DNA of 64,000 bases, taken from Paenibacillus sp. CF384 (GTDB taxonomy: Bacteria > Bacillota > Bacilli > Paenibacillales > Paenibacillaceae). The stretch lies in assembly GCF_900106745.1 (NCBI RefSeq), contig NZ_FNNV01000020.1:1-64000 (forward strand). The letters run 5' to 3'. The position numbers were made by a program, and so were the translations under genes. The notes below the pieces were generated by a model. It had not been told where the DNA came from and ran no database searches. It worked only from the letters and a program-made list of their open reading frames with translations. Below are positions 19,211 to 29,508 of this stretch, piece after piece; position 1 is the first letter of the stretch, and each line of letters begins with the position of its first letter.

Positions 19211-19395
19211 GTAACGGTTGTGACAGTCGTTATTTGTCCACAAAAGCCCGTTTTTATTTTCTAGCGGTTGCTAGCGGGCTTATTTGGACATTCTCCGGCA
19301 AAAATCACCACTTGCGCAGTTAATAACGCTGCTGACAACCGTTAGAGTTTTAAGGGCGGCTGTTTTCATGAAATAGCCACGCTGACAACCGTTAC
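19211..19395 (-). repeat. 185-bp intergenic dyad element (GTAACGGTTG family), copy 1
   Basis: Four sites: GTAACGGTTG at 19211-19220, CTAGCGGTTG at 19261-19270, CAACCGTTAG at 19336-19345 and CAACCGTTAC at 19386-19395. They are arranged two forward and two reverse, symmetric about 19303. The outer sites continue as TGACAG or GCTGA. The reverse complement of this element aligns end to end with the copy at 60291-60475, including an AATAAAAA-rich stretch next to one inner site. It sits between the orphan gene and the glycolate oxidase operon. Confidence 0.85.
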
Positions 19396-19491
19396 GACAG
19401 AATAATAGGTTGGCGAACCGACATATGACGCTAATGACCGCGATTGTGCAGAACACGAAGCTATAGGCTATTTATCAAGCCGATAACGCAT

Positions 19492-19530
19492 GAAACCCAA
19501 CGTTATAAGAACGTTGGGTTTCTTTTCTTT
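19492..19530 (+). terminator. Strong hairpin terminator
   Basis: GAAACCCAACGTT (19492-19504) and AACGTTGGGTTTC (19510-19522) form a 13-bp perfect stem with a five-base loop, followed by a T-rich stretch on the plus strand only. It would end plus-strand transcripts arriving from the 18761 gene or the repeat element, and may also act as a stabilising 3' hairpin for glcF. Confidence 0.7.
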
Positions 19531-19571
19531 CTGAAGCCGGGACTTGGCCTCCCGGATTGTTCTTTATGTGA

Positions 19572-21143
19572 CTATTCCGACTTACATATCCGCTCATGCA
19601 GAAAATCAACCAGATGCACGGCCTCCATCTTGCCGCTCATCCCATGCTTCTCGATGCCGAGCTTCATCTGCAGCAGACAGCCAGGATTGCTCGTGAGCAA
19701 GTAGTGGGCATCCGTTCGTTTCACATGATCCATCTTATGATCGAGAATTTGACCGGCCATATCCGGCTGTGTCAAATTGTAGATCCCTGCAGAGCCGCAG
19801 CAGCGATCTGCTTCATGGAGTTCAACGAACTCCGCGTTCGCCACGCTGCGCATCAGCTTACGCGGCGCTTCGGATGAGCGCATCGCGTTGCGAAGATGGC
19901 AGGAATCCTGGTAGGTGATGCGGACCTTGTCGGTGGATGCGAAGCTTACGCCGCCCCCTCCGCAGGAGCCGCCGCATCCGGCGGCAGCGGCGGTTTCGGC
20001 CGCGGCCGTGCTGGCGCTGACGCTGCCAGCCTTCGCCGAGTCGCCGCCGCTGCTTACTGCGGCTGTCGCCGGAGCGCTCGAGCTCGCCTTCGCCGCACCT
20101 CCGCCGCAGCTCGGCGCCGCGGCTGCCTTGCTCGCCGCCACGGCCTGCGTCGCCGCAGCCTGCAGGCGGCCGTGCTCCACGAGCAGCTTGCTCACATCAA
20201 GCGTGCGCTTCGCAAACCAAGCTGCGCCTTCCGCCCACTGCGGATCATCGTGCAGCAGGTGGTCGTATTCCACCAGCAGCGCGCCGCAGCCGCCGGCATT
20301 GGAAGCGATCCAATCGACGCCGGCCGCCTGAAACGCGCGAATATTGCGCTTGGCCAGCTCCTTCGCCCCAGCTTGCTCGCCGCTGTGCGCATGCAGCGCG
20401 CCGCAGCAATTTTGCGTCTCGGGAATAACGACATCGAAGCCGGCTTCGTTCAGCAATTCAACCGTGTGCTTATTCGTTTCCGTGAACAGGACATCCATAA
20501 TGCAGCCCCTGAACAAACCTACCGTTCCCACGCGCTCACCTGAAGCCGGGTGATAGGAGCCGATTTGCTCGACCACGCCGCGATACGAGGCATTCGGCAA
20601 GATCTGCTCCATCTGTCCCATATGGGCCGGTAACAGCTTCATGAGACCGACGCCGCGAACGAGCTTGCGCAATCCGGACTGCTGATAGATTTGCAGCACT
20701 CCGCCAAGCAGCCGCATCCGATTCTGATGGGGGAACATCCCCTCGAAGGCGGTCTTGCGTGCCAGCTTCACCCACCAGCGATGGCTCGTCGTATGCTGCT
20801 CGATGGAATCGCGCGCCTGCTCCAGCAGCTGTCCGTATTTCACATCGGCAGGACATGCCGGTTCGCAAGCACGACAGCCCAAACAATGATTCATCTGGGT
20901 CTCGAACGCATAGTCGGGATCCATGATCCCGTCCGCAACTGCCTTCATTAATGCAATTCGTCCGCGCGGCGATTCCGCTTCAATACCCGTCTCGCGGAAG
21001 GTTGGACACGCCGGCAAGCAGAAGCCGCAGCGCATGCAATTAGTGAGCTGATCATAATCGAGCGTGCTCTTCAGCGTCGTCGCGAGCTCACTGCACTTGC
21101 CGCCTTCCCTGGATTCAAGCAGAGAGACAAGGGAGTTAGCCAT
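19572..21143 (-). CDS. glcF: Glycolate oxidase iron-sulfur subunit GlcF, with unusual insertion
   Basis: 523 residues. Two 4Fe-4S motifs (CMRCGFCLPACP near residue 37 and CLGCRACEPACP) are followed by two CCG-type heterodisulfide-reductase domains (NCCGALHAHSG and DRCCGSAGIYN). This is the electron-transfer subunit passing electrons from the flavin subunit to the quinone pool. It is longer than the usual 440 or so residues because of an Ala/Ser/Gly-rich stretch of about 80 residues with extra cysteines (SCGGG, CGGSCGGGG), encoded by GC-rich DNA around 19.95-20.17 kb. The ATG overlaps the end of glcD. A D-lactate dehydrogenase complex is an alternative assignment. Confidence 0.85.
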   Translation of the reverse strand: MANSLVSLLESREGGKCSELATTLKSTLDYDQLTNCMRCGFCLPACPTFRETGIEAESPRGRIALMKAVADGIMDPDYAFETQMNHCLGCRACEPACPADVKYGQLLEQARDSIEQHTTSHRWWVKLARKTAFEGMFPHQNRMRLLGGVLQIYQQSGLRKLVRGVGLMKLLPAHMGQMEQILPNASYRGVVEQIGSYHPASGERVGTVGLFRGCIMDVLFTETNKHTVELLNEAGFDVVIPETQNCCGALHAHSGEQAGAKELAKRNIRAFQAAGVDWIASNAGGCGALLVEYDHLLHDDPQWAEGAAWFAKRTLDVSKLLVEHGRLQAAATQAVAASKAAAAPSCGGGAAKASSSAPATAAVSSGGDSAKAGSVSASTAAAETAAAAGCGGSCGGGGVSFASTDKVRITYQDSCHLRNAMRSSEAPRKLMRSVANAEFVELHEADRCCGSAGIYNLTQPDMAGQILDHKMDHVKRTDAHYLLTSNPGCLLQMKLGIEKHGMSGKMEAVHLVDFLHERICKSE

Positions 21144-22551
21144 GGCCGAGCACCACCCTTTTGCGTGTTGATTTGGCGAACATTTTGCCCGGATTTAAGA
21201 TGTTGTTCGGGTCAAAAGCCAGCTTGATCGCCCGCATAACCTCCATGCCTGCCGCGCCTACCTTCCACTCCAAATACGGTGCTTTCACAAGGCCAACGCC
21301 ATGCTCACCCGTGATCGTGCCGCCGAGCGCGATCGCGGCCTCGAAGATTTCCTCGAAAGCCAGCTCCACACGATGAATCTCATCCTTATCGCGCGCGTCC
21401 GTCGTAGCGGTCGGATGCAAATTGCCATCCCCGGCATGGCCAAACGTACAGATCGTCACGTTATGCCGCTCCGCAATCTCGTTGATCGCGAGCACCATCT
21501 CGGCGATCTTCGAGCGCGGCACCGTCGCATCCTCCAGAATCGTCGTCGGCCGCAGTCTCGCCAGCGCCGTAAAAGCACTCCGCCGCGCAGTCAGCAGCTT
21601 CAGCGCCTCCGCTTCATCGGCTGCTATAGATACCCGCTCCGCATCCTCGCTGCGACAGATCTCCGCGATCCGCTCAATATCCCGCTCCACCATCTCCGGA
21701 TCGCCATCCTGCTCGATGAGCAGAATCGCATCCATATCCAGCGGGAGTCCCAGCTTCGCGAAATCATCCACGACTCGAATCGTTGGATTGTCCAGAAACT
21801 CCAGCGTCGCCGGAATAATGCGGCTCTCAATGATCTTGGAGACCGTGCGCGCCGCGCCGTACAAATCCTTATACATCGCGAGCATCGTCTTCTTCGTCTT
21901 CGGAGGCGGGATCAGCTTCAGCGTCGCTTCCGTAATCACGGCAAGCGTGCCTTCCGAGCCGACCAGCAGCTTCGTCAGATCATAGCCGGCAACGTCCTTC
22001 ATCAGCTTCCCGCCGGTACGAAGAATCTGACCATTTGCGAGTACGGCTTCAAGGCCGATGACGTAATCCTTCGTCGTTCCATATTTCAAGCCGCGAAGCC
22101 CGCCTGAGCACTCGGCAATATTGCCTCCGATGGTCGAGATCGCCATGCTGCTCGGGTCCGGCGGGTAGAACAGACCCAGCTGCTCCACATGCGTAATAAA
22201 CTGCTTCGTATTTAAGCCGGGCTGCACGGTAGCCGTGAGATTCTCGAGATCCACTTCCAGAATGCGGTTCATCCGGTGCATCACCATGACGATCCCGCCT
22301 TGAACCGGAACGGTTCCGCCGCATAGATTCGTACCGGAGCCGCGGCTGACAACCGGGATGCGGTGCTCCTGCAGCAGCTTCAATATGGCCGACACCTGTG
22401 CCGTATCCGCTGGATAAATCACGCCATCCGGCAGCGATTGCAGCATCGGTGTTCCGTCATAAGAATGGGTAATTAGCGATTCCGGATCATCCTTGAACCA
22501 CTGCTCGCCAACGATGGCGCGCAGCTTGATTGTGACCGTGTCATGAAGCAT
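21136..22551 (-). CDS. glcD: Glycolate oxidase FAD subunit GlcD
   Basis: About 471 residues. FAD-binding PCMH domain with VVSRGSGTNLCGG and STIGGNIAECSGG, and the C-terminal FAD-linked oxidase domain ending in TFGHAGDGNLHP, TGEHGVGLVK and NPGKMF, which are hallmarks of the GlcD/DLD family. It would oxidise glycolate (or D-lactate) and hand electrons to GlcF. ATG at 22551 lies about nine bases after GAGGGGG; a TTG two codons earlier is too close. It may consume glycolate arising from the sugar operon next door. Confidence 0.88.
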   Translation of the reverse strand: MLHDTVTIKLRAIVGEQWFKDDPESLITHSYDGTPMLQSLPDGVIYPADTAQVSAILKLLQEHRIPVVSRGSGTNLCGGTVPVQGGIVMVMHRMNRILEVDLENLTATVQPGLNTKQFITHVEQLGLFYPPDPSSMAISTIGGNIAECSGGLRGLKYGTTKDYVIGLEAVLANGQILRTGGKLMKDVAGYDLTKLLVGSEGTLAVITEATLKLIPPPKTKKTMLAMYKDLYGAARTVSKIIESRIIPATLEFLDNPTIRVVDDFAKLGLPLDMDAILLIEQDGDPEMVERDIERIAEICRSEDAERVSIAADEAEALKLLTARRSAFTALARLRPTTILEDATVPRSKIAEMVLAINEIAERHNVTICTFGHAGDGNLHPTATTDARDKDEIHRVELAFEEIFEAAIALGGTITGEHGVGLVKAPYLEWKVGAAGMEVMRAIKLAFDPNNILNPGKMFAKSTRKRVVLGHG

Positions 22552-22579
22552 GAACAAGTTCCCCCTCAGCGGAAAATAG

Positions 22580-22594
22580 ATCAGGTCGTCTGAT
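22580..22594. promoter_or_regulatory. Predicted operator of the FadR-type regulator
   Basis: ATCAG and CTGAT arms with a GTCGT centre form a 15-bp inverted repeat in the divergent region between glcD and the GntR gene. It lies about 20 bp downstream of the glcD -10 box, a position suited to repression. Assignment is inference from position and symmetry. Confidence 0.5.
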
Positions 22595-22611
22595 GACTTT
22601 GCTTTGAAAAA

Positions 22612-22640
22612 AGTATATCATAGGATGGAGAAATGTGACA
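22612..22640 (-). promoter_or_regulatory. Probable glcD promoter
   Basis: On the minus strand an extended -10 (TGATATACT, TATACT at 22612-22617) is preceded at 17 bp by a weak -35 (TGTCAC at 22635-22640). Confidence 0.5.
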
Positions 22641-22697
22641 TCGATAAATAACCGTTATTTCGACAATCAGCCACTCACACGCAGGAGGTTTCTCCCT

Positions 22698-23423
22698 ATG
22701 AATAGAATGGAACGCCCGCTCAAGAGTAACGAATGGGTTTCTCGCGAGCTCTACAGCCGCATTACATCAGGTGCCATTCTCCCCGGCGACAAGCTTCCGT
22801 CCGTTGTGGACCTCGCCGCTGAATACGGGGTCGGACGCTCTACGATACGCGAAGCATTAAGCGCACTCAAAGCGAAAGGGCTGCTCGATATTCGTCAAGG
22901 CGGCGGCACCTTTGTCTTAACGCCTGAACCCGCACAGCTTGAGGACAGCTCACCCGCGGCCCTCAAGGAAGACTGGCTGGGTCGCGCCGATTCCTTGCTT
23001 CAGCTGCTGGAAGTGCGCAAAGTGCTCGAAACCGGCTGCGCCGCACTCGCCACTAAGCATCGCAGCGCTGACGATCTTGCCGCCCTGCGCGAGACGCTCC
23101 GGCAAATGGAGCAGCAGCTCGCAGACGAAGCCTTCAGCGAGCAAGCAGACGTCCGCTTACATGAGCAAATCGCAGCAGCGACCCACAACCCCATGCTCAT
23201 CGAGCTCATGAAGTCGCTTTCGATACGGCTGCATGAGAGCATGCGCGATACGCGTTCCCTCTGGTTCTACGCGGAACGGCAATCTGCGCGCAGGCTGCTC
23301 GAAGAGCACATTGCCCTCGTCGATGCGATCGAACAGCAGGATGAAGCGCTCGCCTCCTCCCGGATGGAAATTCATCTCGCCAAGGTCGAGCAGGTTCTTC
23401 GCGACAAAACAGCCACCTTGTAA
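22698..23423 (+). CDS. GntR-family regulator, FadR subfamily
   Basis: 241 residues. N-terminal winged helix (SRELYSRITSGAILPGDKLPS, VGRSTIREALSALKAKGLL, RQGGGTFV) and a C-terminal all-helical FCD domain with metal/ligand residues D and H in ADVRLHEQIAAATHNPML. ATG at 22698 follows GGAGGTTTCTCCCT. Divergent from glcDF, so it probably controls that operon in response to a 2-hydroxy acid such as glycolate or lactate, as LldR/GlcC/PdhR relatives do. Confidence 0.88.
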   Translation: MNRMERPLKSNEWVSRELYSRITSGAILPGDKLPSVVDLAAEYGVGRSTIREALSALKAKGLLDIRQGGGTFVLTPEPAQLEDSSPAALKEDWLGRADSLLQLLEVRKVLETGCAALATKHRSADDLAALRETLRQMEQQLADEAFSEQADVRLHEQIAAATHNPMLIELMKSLSIRLHESMRDTRSLWFYAERQSARRLLEEHIALVDAIEQQDEALASSRMEIHLAKVEQVLRDKTATL

Positions 23424-23440
23424 CGCAAGCTGCGGCTATA

Positions 23441-23473
23441 ACAAAACCGGTATCCCATCGCGGAGATACCGGC
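23441..23473 (-). terminator. Terminator of the sugar operon
   Basis: CCGGTATC (23447-23454) and GATACCGG (23465-23472) form a stem; on the minus strand it is followed by TTTTGTT. It lies 17 bp after the isomerase stop, between two convergent genes, and may serve both. Confidence 0.85.
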
Positions 23474-23489
23474 TTCCACTCTGCACATC

Positions 23490-25399
<1,910 letters not shown>

Positions 25400-25401
25400 G
25401 G

Positions 25402-26562
25402 CTAATCCCTCCAGTCGATCGTTACGGTTTCTCCGGTGCGCTGCGATGCCAGTGCCGCCGTAAATACAAGATGGCTGCCACGCGCTTCTTCCGGGGTTGC
25501 GCAATAAAACGGCTGCCTCATCCCATCCTTGCCGCTGACAAGTTCATCGCAGAACGCAGCCCACATTTGCAATATCGAATCCGAGAAGCCAAACTCGAAG
25601 ATCCCGCCCGTAATCGTCCCATAAGCAGACTTATACGGTACGTCCACCGTATGCCACGCCTGCTGCTTACCCGGCGAATAAGGGAGCGAAGATACTTGCT
25701 TCGGATTCTTCGTGCTGAATTCCGCGGACATCTCCGTTCCTTGAATGCGAATAAACCAAGTATTCGCATGTCCCGGTGCAATTCTTTTCGTGGATAACAC
25801 CATTGGGAACTCTTGATCAGCTGTCTTCACTTCGCAGGCTAACACTGCATTATCCCATGTTTCGCAAGGAACCTTATCGCCTTTGCCATCCGGTCGCTCG
25901 GATACGATCTTGCTCAGCAAAGCACGTACATTCGCTGGCTTCCAACCGAATCGCATCGGCAGATGAAGCACATGCATCCCCAGATCGCCCATGCAACCAT
26001 ACTCGCCATTGGTAGCTACGCGGCGTTTCCAATTAATCGGCTTCGTCGGATCGAGGTCACTCGAATGCCAGAAGCCTGCCTCCACCTCGATGATTCGCCC
26101 GAATTTATTTTCATTCACCCATTGAATGATCTGATGTGCTCCCGGATAGAAAGGGAACTCCGATGAACAGCGGACAATCACCTCGGGATGCGCGATCATT
26201 GCGGCATTAATGCGTGAATTCGCTTCTTTGTCGATGCCGAAAGGTTTCTCGCCAAGCAAATGCTTGCCTGCGGCAATAATATCCACATAGATTTGCGCAT
26301 GCAAATTATGCGGAACAGCGCAGTATACAGCATCCACATCAGGGTCGGACAGCAGCATCTTATAGTCCGAATACACGCGCTCTACGCTTGGCACCTGACG
26401 TTGAAACCACTCCGCCGCCGCAGGATTTGCATCACATACCGCCACAATACGGGGTTCAAACCCGACTCCCTCCAGGTGCAGCCATCTTGCCGCCGCACTG
26501 GCGAACTCCTTGCCCATCAAGCCGCAGCCGATGACGCCGAAACGAACGATATGTTTCTCCAT
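25402..26562 (-). CDS. Gfo/Idh/MocA-family oxidoreductase
   Basis: About 386 residues. N-terminal Rossmann fold (FGVIGCGLMGKEF) and the EKPFG motif with the usual catalytic lysine; the C-terminal half is the alpha/beta substrate domain. It probably uses NAD(P) to oxidise or reduce a sugar, or acts as an NAD-dependent glycosidase as some members do. ATG at 26562 overlaps the aldolase stop and follows GAGAGGG. Third metabolic gene in a tightly packed operon; the context points to sugar entry or epimerisation before isomerase and kinase. Confidence 0.85.
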   Translation of the reverse strand: MEKHIVRFGVIGCGLMGKEFASAAARWLHLEGVGFEPRIVAVCDANPAAAEWFQRQVPSVERVYSDYKMLLSDPDVDAVYCAVPHNLHAQIYVDIIAAGKHLLGEKPFGIDKEANSRINAAMIAHPEVIVRCSSEFPFYPGAHQIIQWVNENKFGRIIEVEAGFWHSSDLDPTKPINWKRRVATNGEYGCMGDLGMHVLHLPMRFGWKPANVRALLSKIVSERPDGKGDKVPCETWDNAVLACEVKTADQEFPMVLSTKRIAPGHANTWFIRIQGTEMSAEFSTKNPKQVSSLPYSPGKQQAWHTVDVPYKSAYGTITGGIFEFGFSDSILQMWAAFCDELVSGKDGMRQPFYCATPEEARGSHLVFTAALASQRTGETVTIDWRD

Positions 26563-26563
26563 C

Positions 26564-27412
26564 CTACTTCGCACCCTCTCCGCCTAGAATGGCCAGTGCT
26601 TCCGATGCCGCAGCACCATGATGCACGATCGACATCAGTGCATTCGTCATGCCTGCCGGATTCGGGTGCTGAATGACATTACGGCCATATACGATACCGG
26701 ATGCGCCTTGGTTCATCAGCTCTACCGTACGATTCACGATTTCTTCGTCGCTTGCCCGACCGCCGCCGCGAACTAGCACCGGAATCCCGGAGGCTACTTC
26801 AATAACGCGGTGATATTCCGTCACATCGTCGCATGGATCAGCTTTGATGACATCCGCGCCAAGCTCCACGCCTTGGCGAACAAGCGGCATGATTTTGGTA
26901 ATATCGCCGTCAACCATATAGCCGCCTTTCGCCGCGTTCGGCAGCATAACCAGCGGTTCGACCATAAGCGGCATGCCGTATTTCTCGCACTCGCTCTTAA
27001 GCAGCGAGATGTTCCGCACGCACTGATGATGCAGCTCCGGCTGACCCGGCAGCAGCAGCAGGTTCACGCATACCGCGACGGCATCGAGCGCGACCGCCTT
27101 CTCAATTGCACGATCCACAAGCTCGCTAAACAAGAAACGCGGCAGCTCTGTTCCATAGATATTCGCTGCATCCGTACGCAGGACAAGTCCGGGCTTCTTC
27201 TTGCCGGGAACCGCCTGCAGCCACTTCGCTTGACCGATGCTGAGCTGAATGCAATCCGGATTCGCCTGGACGATCGTTTCAATCGCCTGCTTCATATTCT
27301 CGATACCCGATAGGAAGGAAAACTCATTGAAGAAACCATGATCTACCGCTACATCAAAACACTTCCCTTGCTCGCTAAACATCCGATTGAGACGTGGTGC
27401 TGTCGATGCCAT
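26564..27412 (-). CDS. Class I aldolase, DhnA/LsrF-like
   Basis: About 283 residues forming a TIM barrel. The Schiff-base lysine is K190 in ADVIKADP (counted from ATG 27412); VDHGFFNEF and VRGGGR (phosphate loop) match the DhnA/LsrF class I aldolase family. It would split the ketose phosphate made by the PfkB kinase into DHAP and an aldehyde. ATG at 27412 is preferred to 27421 because AGAGGGGA is directly next to the latter. First gene after the DeoR operator pair, so it likely begins its own transcript. Confidence 0.85.
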   Translation of the reverse strand: MASTAPRLNRMFSEQGKCFDVAVDHGFFNEFSFLSGIENMKQAIETIVQANPDCIQLSIGQAKWLQAVPGKKKPGLVLRTDAANIYGTELPRFLFSELVDRAIEKAVALDAVAVCVNLLLLPGQPELHHQCVRNISLLKSECEKYGMPLMVEPLVMLPNAAKGGYMVDGDITKIMPLVRQGVELGADVIKADPCDDVTEYHRVIEVASGIPVLVRGGGRASDEEIVNRTVELMNQGASGIVYGRNVIQHPNPAGMTNALMSIVHHGAAASEALAILGGEGAK

Positions 27413-27449
27413 ATCTACCATTCCCCTCTGTTCTGTTGGAACAAATAAT

Positions 27450-27464
27450 GTTCGTTTATAACAT
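27450..27464 (-). promoter_or_regulatory. Predicted DeoR operator, site 1
   Basis: Minus-strand ATGTTATAAACGAAC, 38 bp upstream of the aldolase start. It pairs as an inverted copy with the site at 27500-27514 and shares the pattern ATGTT..AA.C.AAC with the site upstream of the DUF4432 gene. Confidence 0.55.
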
Positions 27465-27499
27465 TATTCTATATGACCTTATCCTACCTGTCTATCAAA

Positions 27500-27514
27500 A
27501 TGTTTAAAACAAAC
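27500..27514 (+). promoter_or_regulatory. Predicted DeoR operator, site 2
   Basis: ATGTTTAAAACAAAC, inverted relative to site 1 and 50 bp away start to start, in the 119-bp gap between deoR-like gene and aldolase gene. Confidence 0.55.
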
Positions 27515-27531
27515 ACATAATGACATGCCTA

Positions 27532-28287
27532 TTACGCTTCCAACAGCTCAAGCCCATTCTCGCGACAAGCCTCAATCAGCGATTGCTCGGGCAACTGATC
27601 GCAAATAACGCGATGGACCGCTGACAGCGGAGCGAACGAGAACAGCTCCTTCGCCCCATATTTCGTATGGTCGACGACGACATTGACCTCTGTCGCTTGC
27701 ACGATGGCCATCCGTTTGATTTCAGCCTCGTACATGTTGGAGTTGCTGAAGCCATGCTTTGCCGTAATCCCTGTCGCGCCAAGGAACACACGGTCAAACG
27801 CCATTTTCCCAATCGCCTCTACCGTTCCGGGACCTACTAGCGTAGACGTCGTTTCCAGCGCCATCCCACCCGTGACAACGGTGGTAATCCCTCGTTCCAG
27901 AAGCTCCATTGCGATATTCAGTGCATTCGTCACTACCGTGATATTCATTCCCGCCCTCAAGTGCCGCGCGACATAGAGGGTAGTCGTGCCGCCGTCGATA
28001 AATATCGAATCGTTCTCGATTACGAGTGCTGCCGCTGCTCTTCCGATTCGATTCTTCTCCTCGGTCATCACGACGGACCGATCCTGCAGCGCCACATCTT
28101 TCGATGCCAATATGGCACCGCCGAAGGTGCGCTTCACGTAACCCGCCAGCTCCAGCTTCTCCAGATCGCGGCGAATCGTCATCTCCGTCACGCCGAATGT
28201 TTCCTTAAGCCCGGCTACCTTCACCTCGCCGCTGTTCTCCAGCATCCCGAGCAGCTGCTGCTGTCTCTCATTCATGCTTATCGTCAT
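27532..28287 (-). CDS. DeoR-family sugar regulator
   Basis: 251 residues. N-terminal helix-turn-helix (KVAGLKETFGVTEMTIRRDLEKLE) and C-terminal DeoR sensor domain with DGGTTTLYVARHL, the usual sugar-phosphate site. It probably represses the flanking catabolic genes and is released by a phosphorylated intermediate. The ATG at 28287 or at 28275 may be used; ribosome sites for both are weak. Lies 30 bp after the mutarotase gene in the same direction. Confidence 0.88.
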   Translation of the reverse strand: MTISMNERQQQLLGMLENSGEVKVAGLKETFGVTEMTIRRDLEKLELAGYVKRTFGGAILASKDVALQDRSVVMTEEKNRIGRAAAALVIENDSIFIDGGTTTLYVARHLRAGMNITVVTNALNIAMELLERGITTVVTGGMALETTSTLVGPGTVEAIGKMAFDRVFLGATGITAKHGFSNSNMYEAEIKRMAIVQATEVNVVVDHTKYGAKELFSFAPLSAVHRVICDQLPEQSLIEACRENGLELLEA

Positions 28288-28316
28288 CTAGCTCACTCGC
28301 CCTTCCGCACTGCCTT

Positions 28317-29357
28317 TTAGCTAACTGTCAATTCCAATTCATAGACCAGCGATTCCCCGGCCTCCAGCATGACCAAGCTTCCCCGCTGGCGTTCAATTTC
28401 CATCCCTTCCACATCGCAGTTCGAAGGTTCGATGCCAAGGGCATGAACGCCGGCGCCCGGCATTTTCCACTGGACCAGCTTCGGAAGCGTGTCCGTGTTC
28501 CAGCTCAGCTTCACCGCTATCGGCGAAGTGTGTCCCATTGCAATTGGGAACTCTGGTTGGTGGATCGTTACGGATGCTTTCTCGCCTACACGCTCGGGCA
28601 GTTCATGATAATACACGCGCTCCGCATATTCCGGATCCGGCGTATCCCAGCGGTCGTAGCCCTCAACCGGAACTTCAGCTTCACGCGGCACAACCTTATC
28701 CCCATCCGGGAACTCGATCCGCGACTGTTCCGTCAGCAGCGGATAACCAAAATTCACATGATACAGCATCATATGCGGACAAACTTTGAAGCCTGCATTC
28801 TCTACGACGTCGCGGATCGTAACTCGATTCTCGCCCAGTCTGCATCGGATCTCGCGCCTAAGCCGAAGATGACCGCCGAACATGGACGTATCCTCCAGCG
28901 TTCCTGCAATTCGTATCTCGTACTCATCACCTTCCCACCAACCTTCGGCAACCACTTGCCTTGCAGACGTATGATGGGCTCTGCCGTGCAAACCGTAGTT
29001 CCGGCCATCCACTTGACTCGGCGATCCCGCGCTAATCAATCCGCAAGTCATCAACAAACCACCCGAAGCGGTGCGGAGCCATCCTAATCCCTGATCATCA
29101 TAGTGAGAAGGATGCACATCTCCGTTTGCCGACTGCCAGGATAGCGATCCACCTCCGAACGATGCAGATGAGATATCTAGTCCCTTATCCGGCATCACAT
29201 CAAACGATAAGCCTGCTCCTGTTCGAACAGACAGCACCGATGAACCGGCTTCATTGCCTTCCGTCAACGTCAGCCTGCGAATCCCGCCAATTTGCTCGAT
29301 TCGCCCGACTCTGGCTTCTATTTCCCTGCGTGTATACTGTCGTCCATGCAGCTGCAT
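28317..29357 (-). CDS. DUF4432 aldose-1-epimerase-like protein
   Basis: 346 residues with the galactose-mutarotase-like beta-sandwich. FDVMPDKGLDI, GLMTCGL-like LLMTCGL and YNL-type HVNFGYPLL segments place it in the DUF4432 group of mutarotases. It would equilibrate anomers of the sugar used by the operon. ATG follows AGGGGAGTGCGAACGCG. A DeoR operator copy lies 18 bp upstream of the start, so this is likely the first gene of the regulated unit. Confidence 0.85.
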   Translation of the reverse strand: MQLHGRQYTRREIEARVGRIEQIGGIRRLTLTEGNEAGSSVLSVRTGAGLSFDVMPDKGLDISSASFGGGSLSWQSANGDVHPSHYDDQGLGWLRTASGGLLMTCGLISAGSPSQVDGRNYGLHGRAHHTSARQVVAEGWWEGDEYEIRIAGTLEDTSMFGGHLRLRREIRCRLGENRVTIRDVVENAGFKVCPHMMLYHVNFGYPLLTEQSRIEFPDGDKVVPREAEVPVEGYDRWDTPDPEYAERVYYHELPERVGEKASVTIHQPEFPIAMGHTSPIAVKLSWNTDTLPKLVQWKMPGAGVHALGIEPSNCDVEGMEIERQRGSLVMLEAGESLVYELELTVS

Positions 29358-29374
29358 CGCGTTCGCACTCCCCT

Positions 29375-29389
29375 GTTCGATTCAAACAT
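29375..29389 (-). promoter_or_regulatory. Predicted DeoR operator, site 3
   Basis: Minus-strand ATGTTTGAATCGAAC, matching site 2 at 12 of 15 positions. The wider 20-bp context (GGAACAAATGATGTTTGAAT) matches the plus strand at 27438-27457 at 16 of 20 positions. Confidence 0.55.
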
Positions 29390-29508
29390 CATTTGTTCCT
29401 TATTCACATATTTTACTGGTTTGCTATCTGTCTGTAAACATAAGCCTATACGAACTTGCCTGGTGCGCGAAAGTTCATGATGAGCGCCTTAGTTATTGCA
29501 TTTGAAAG

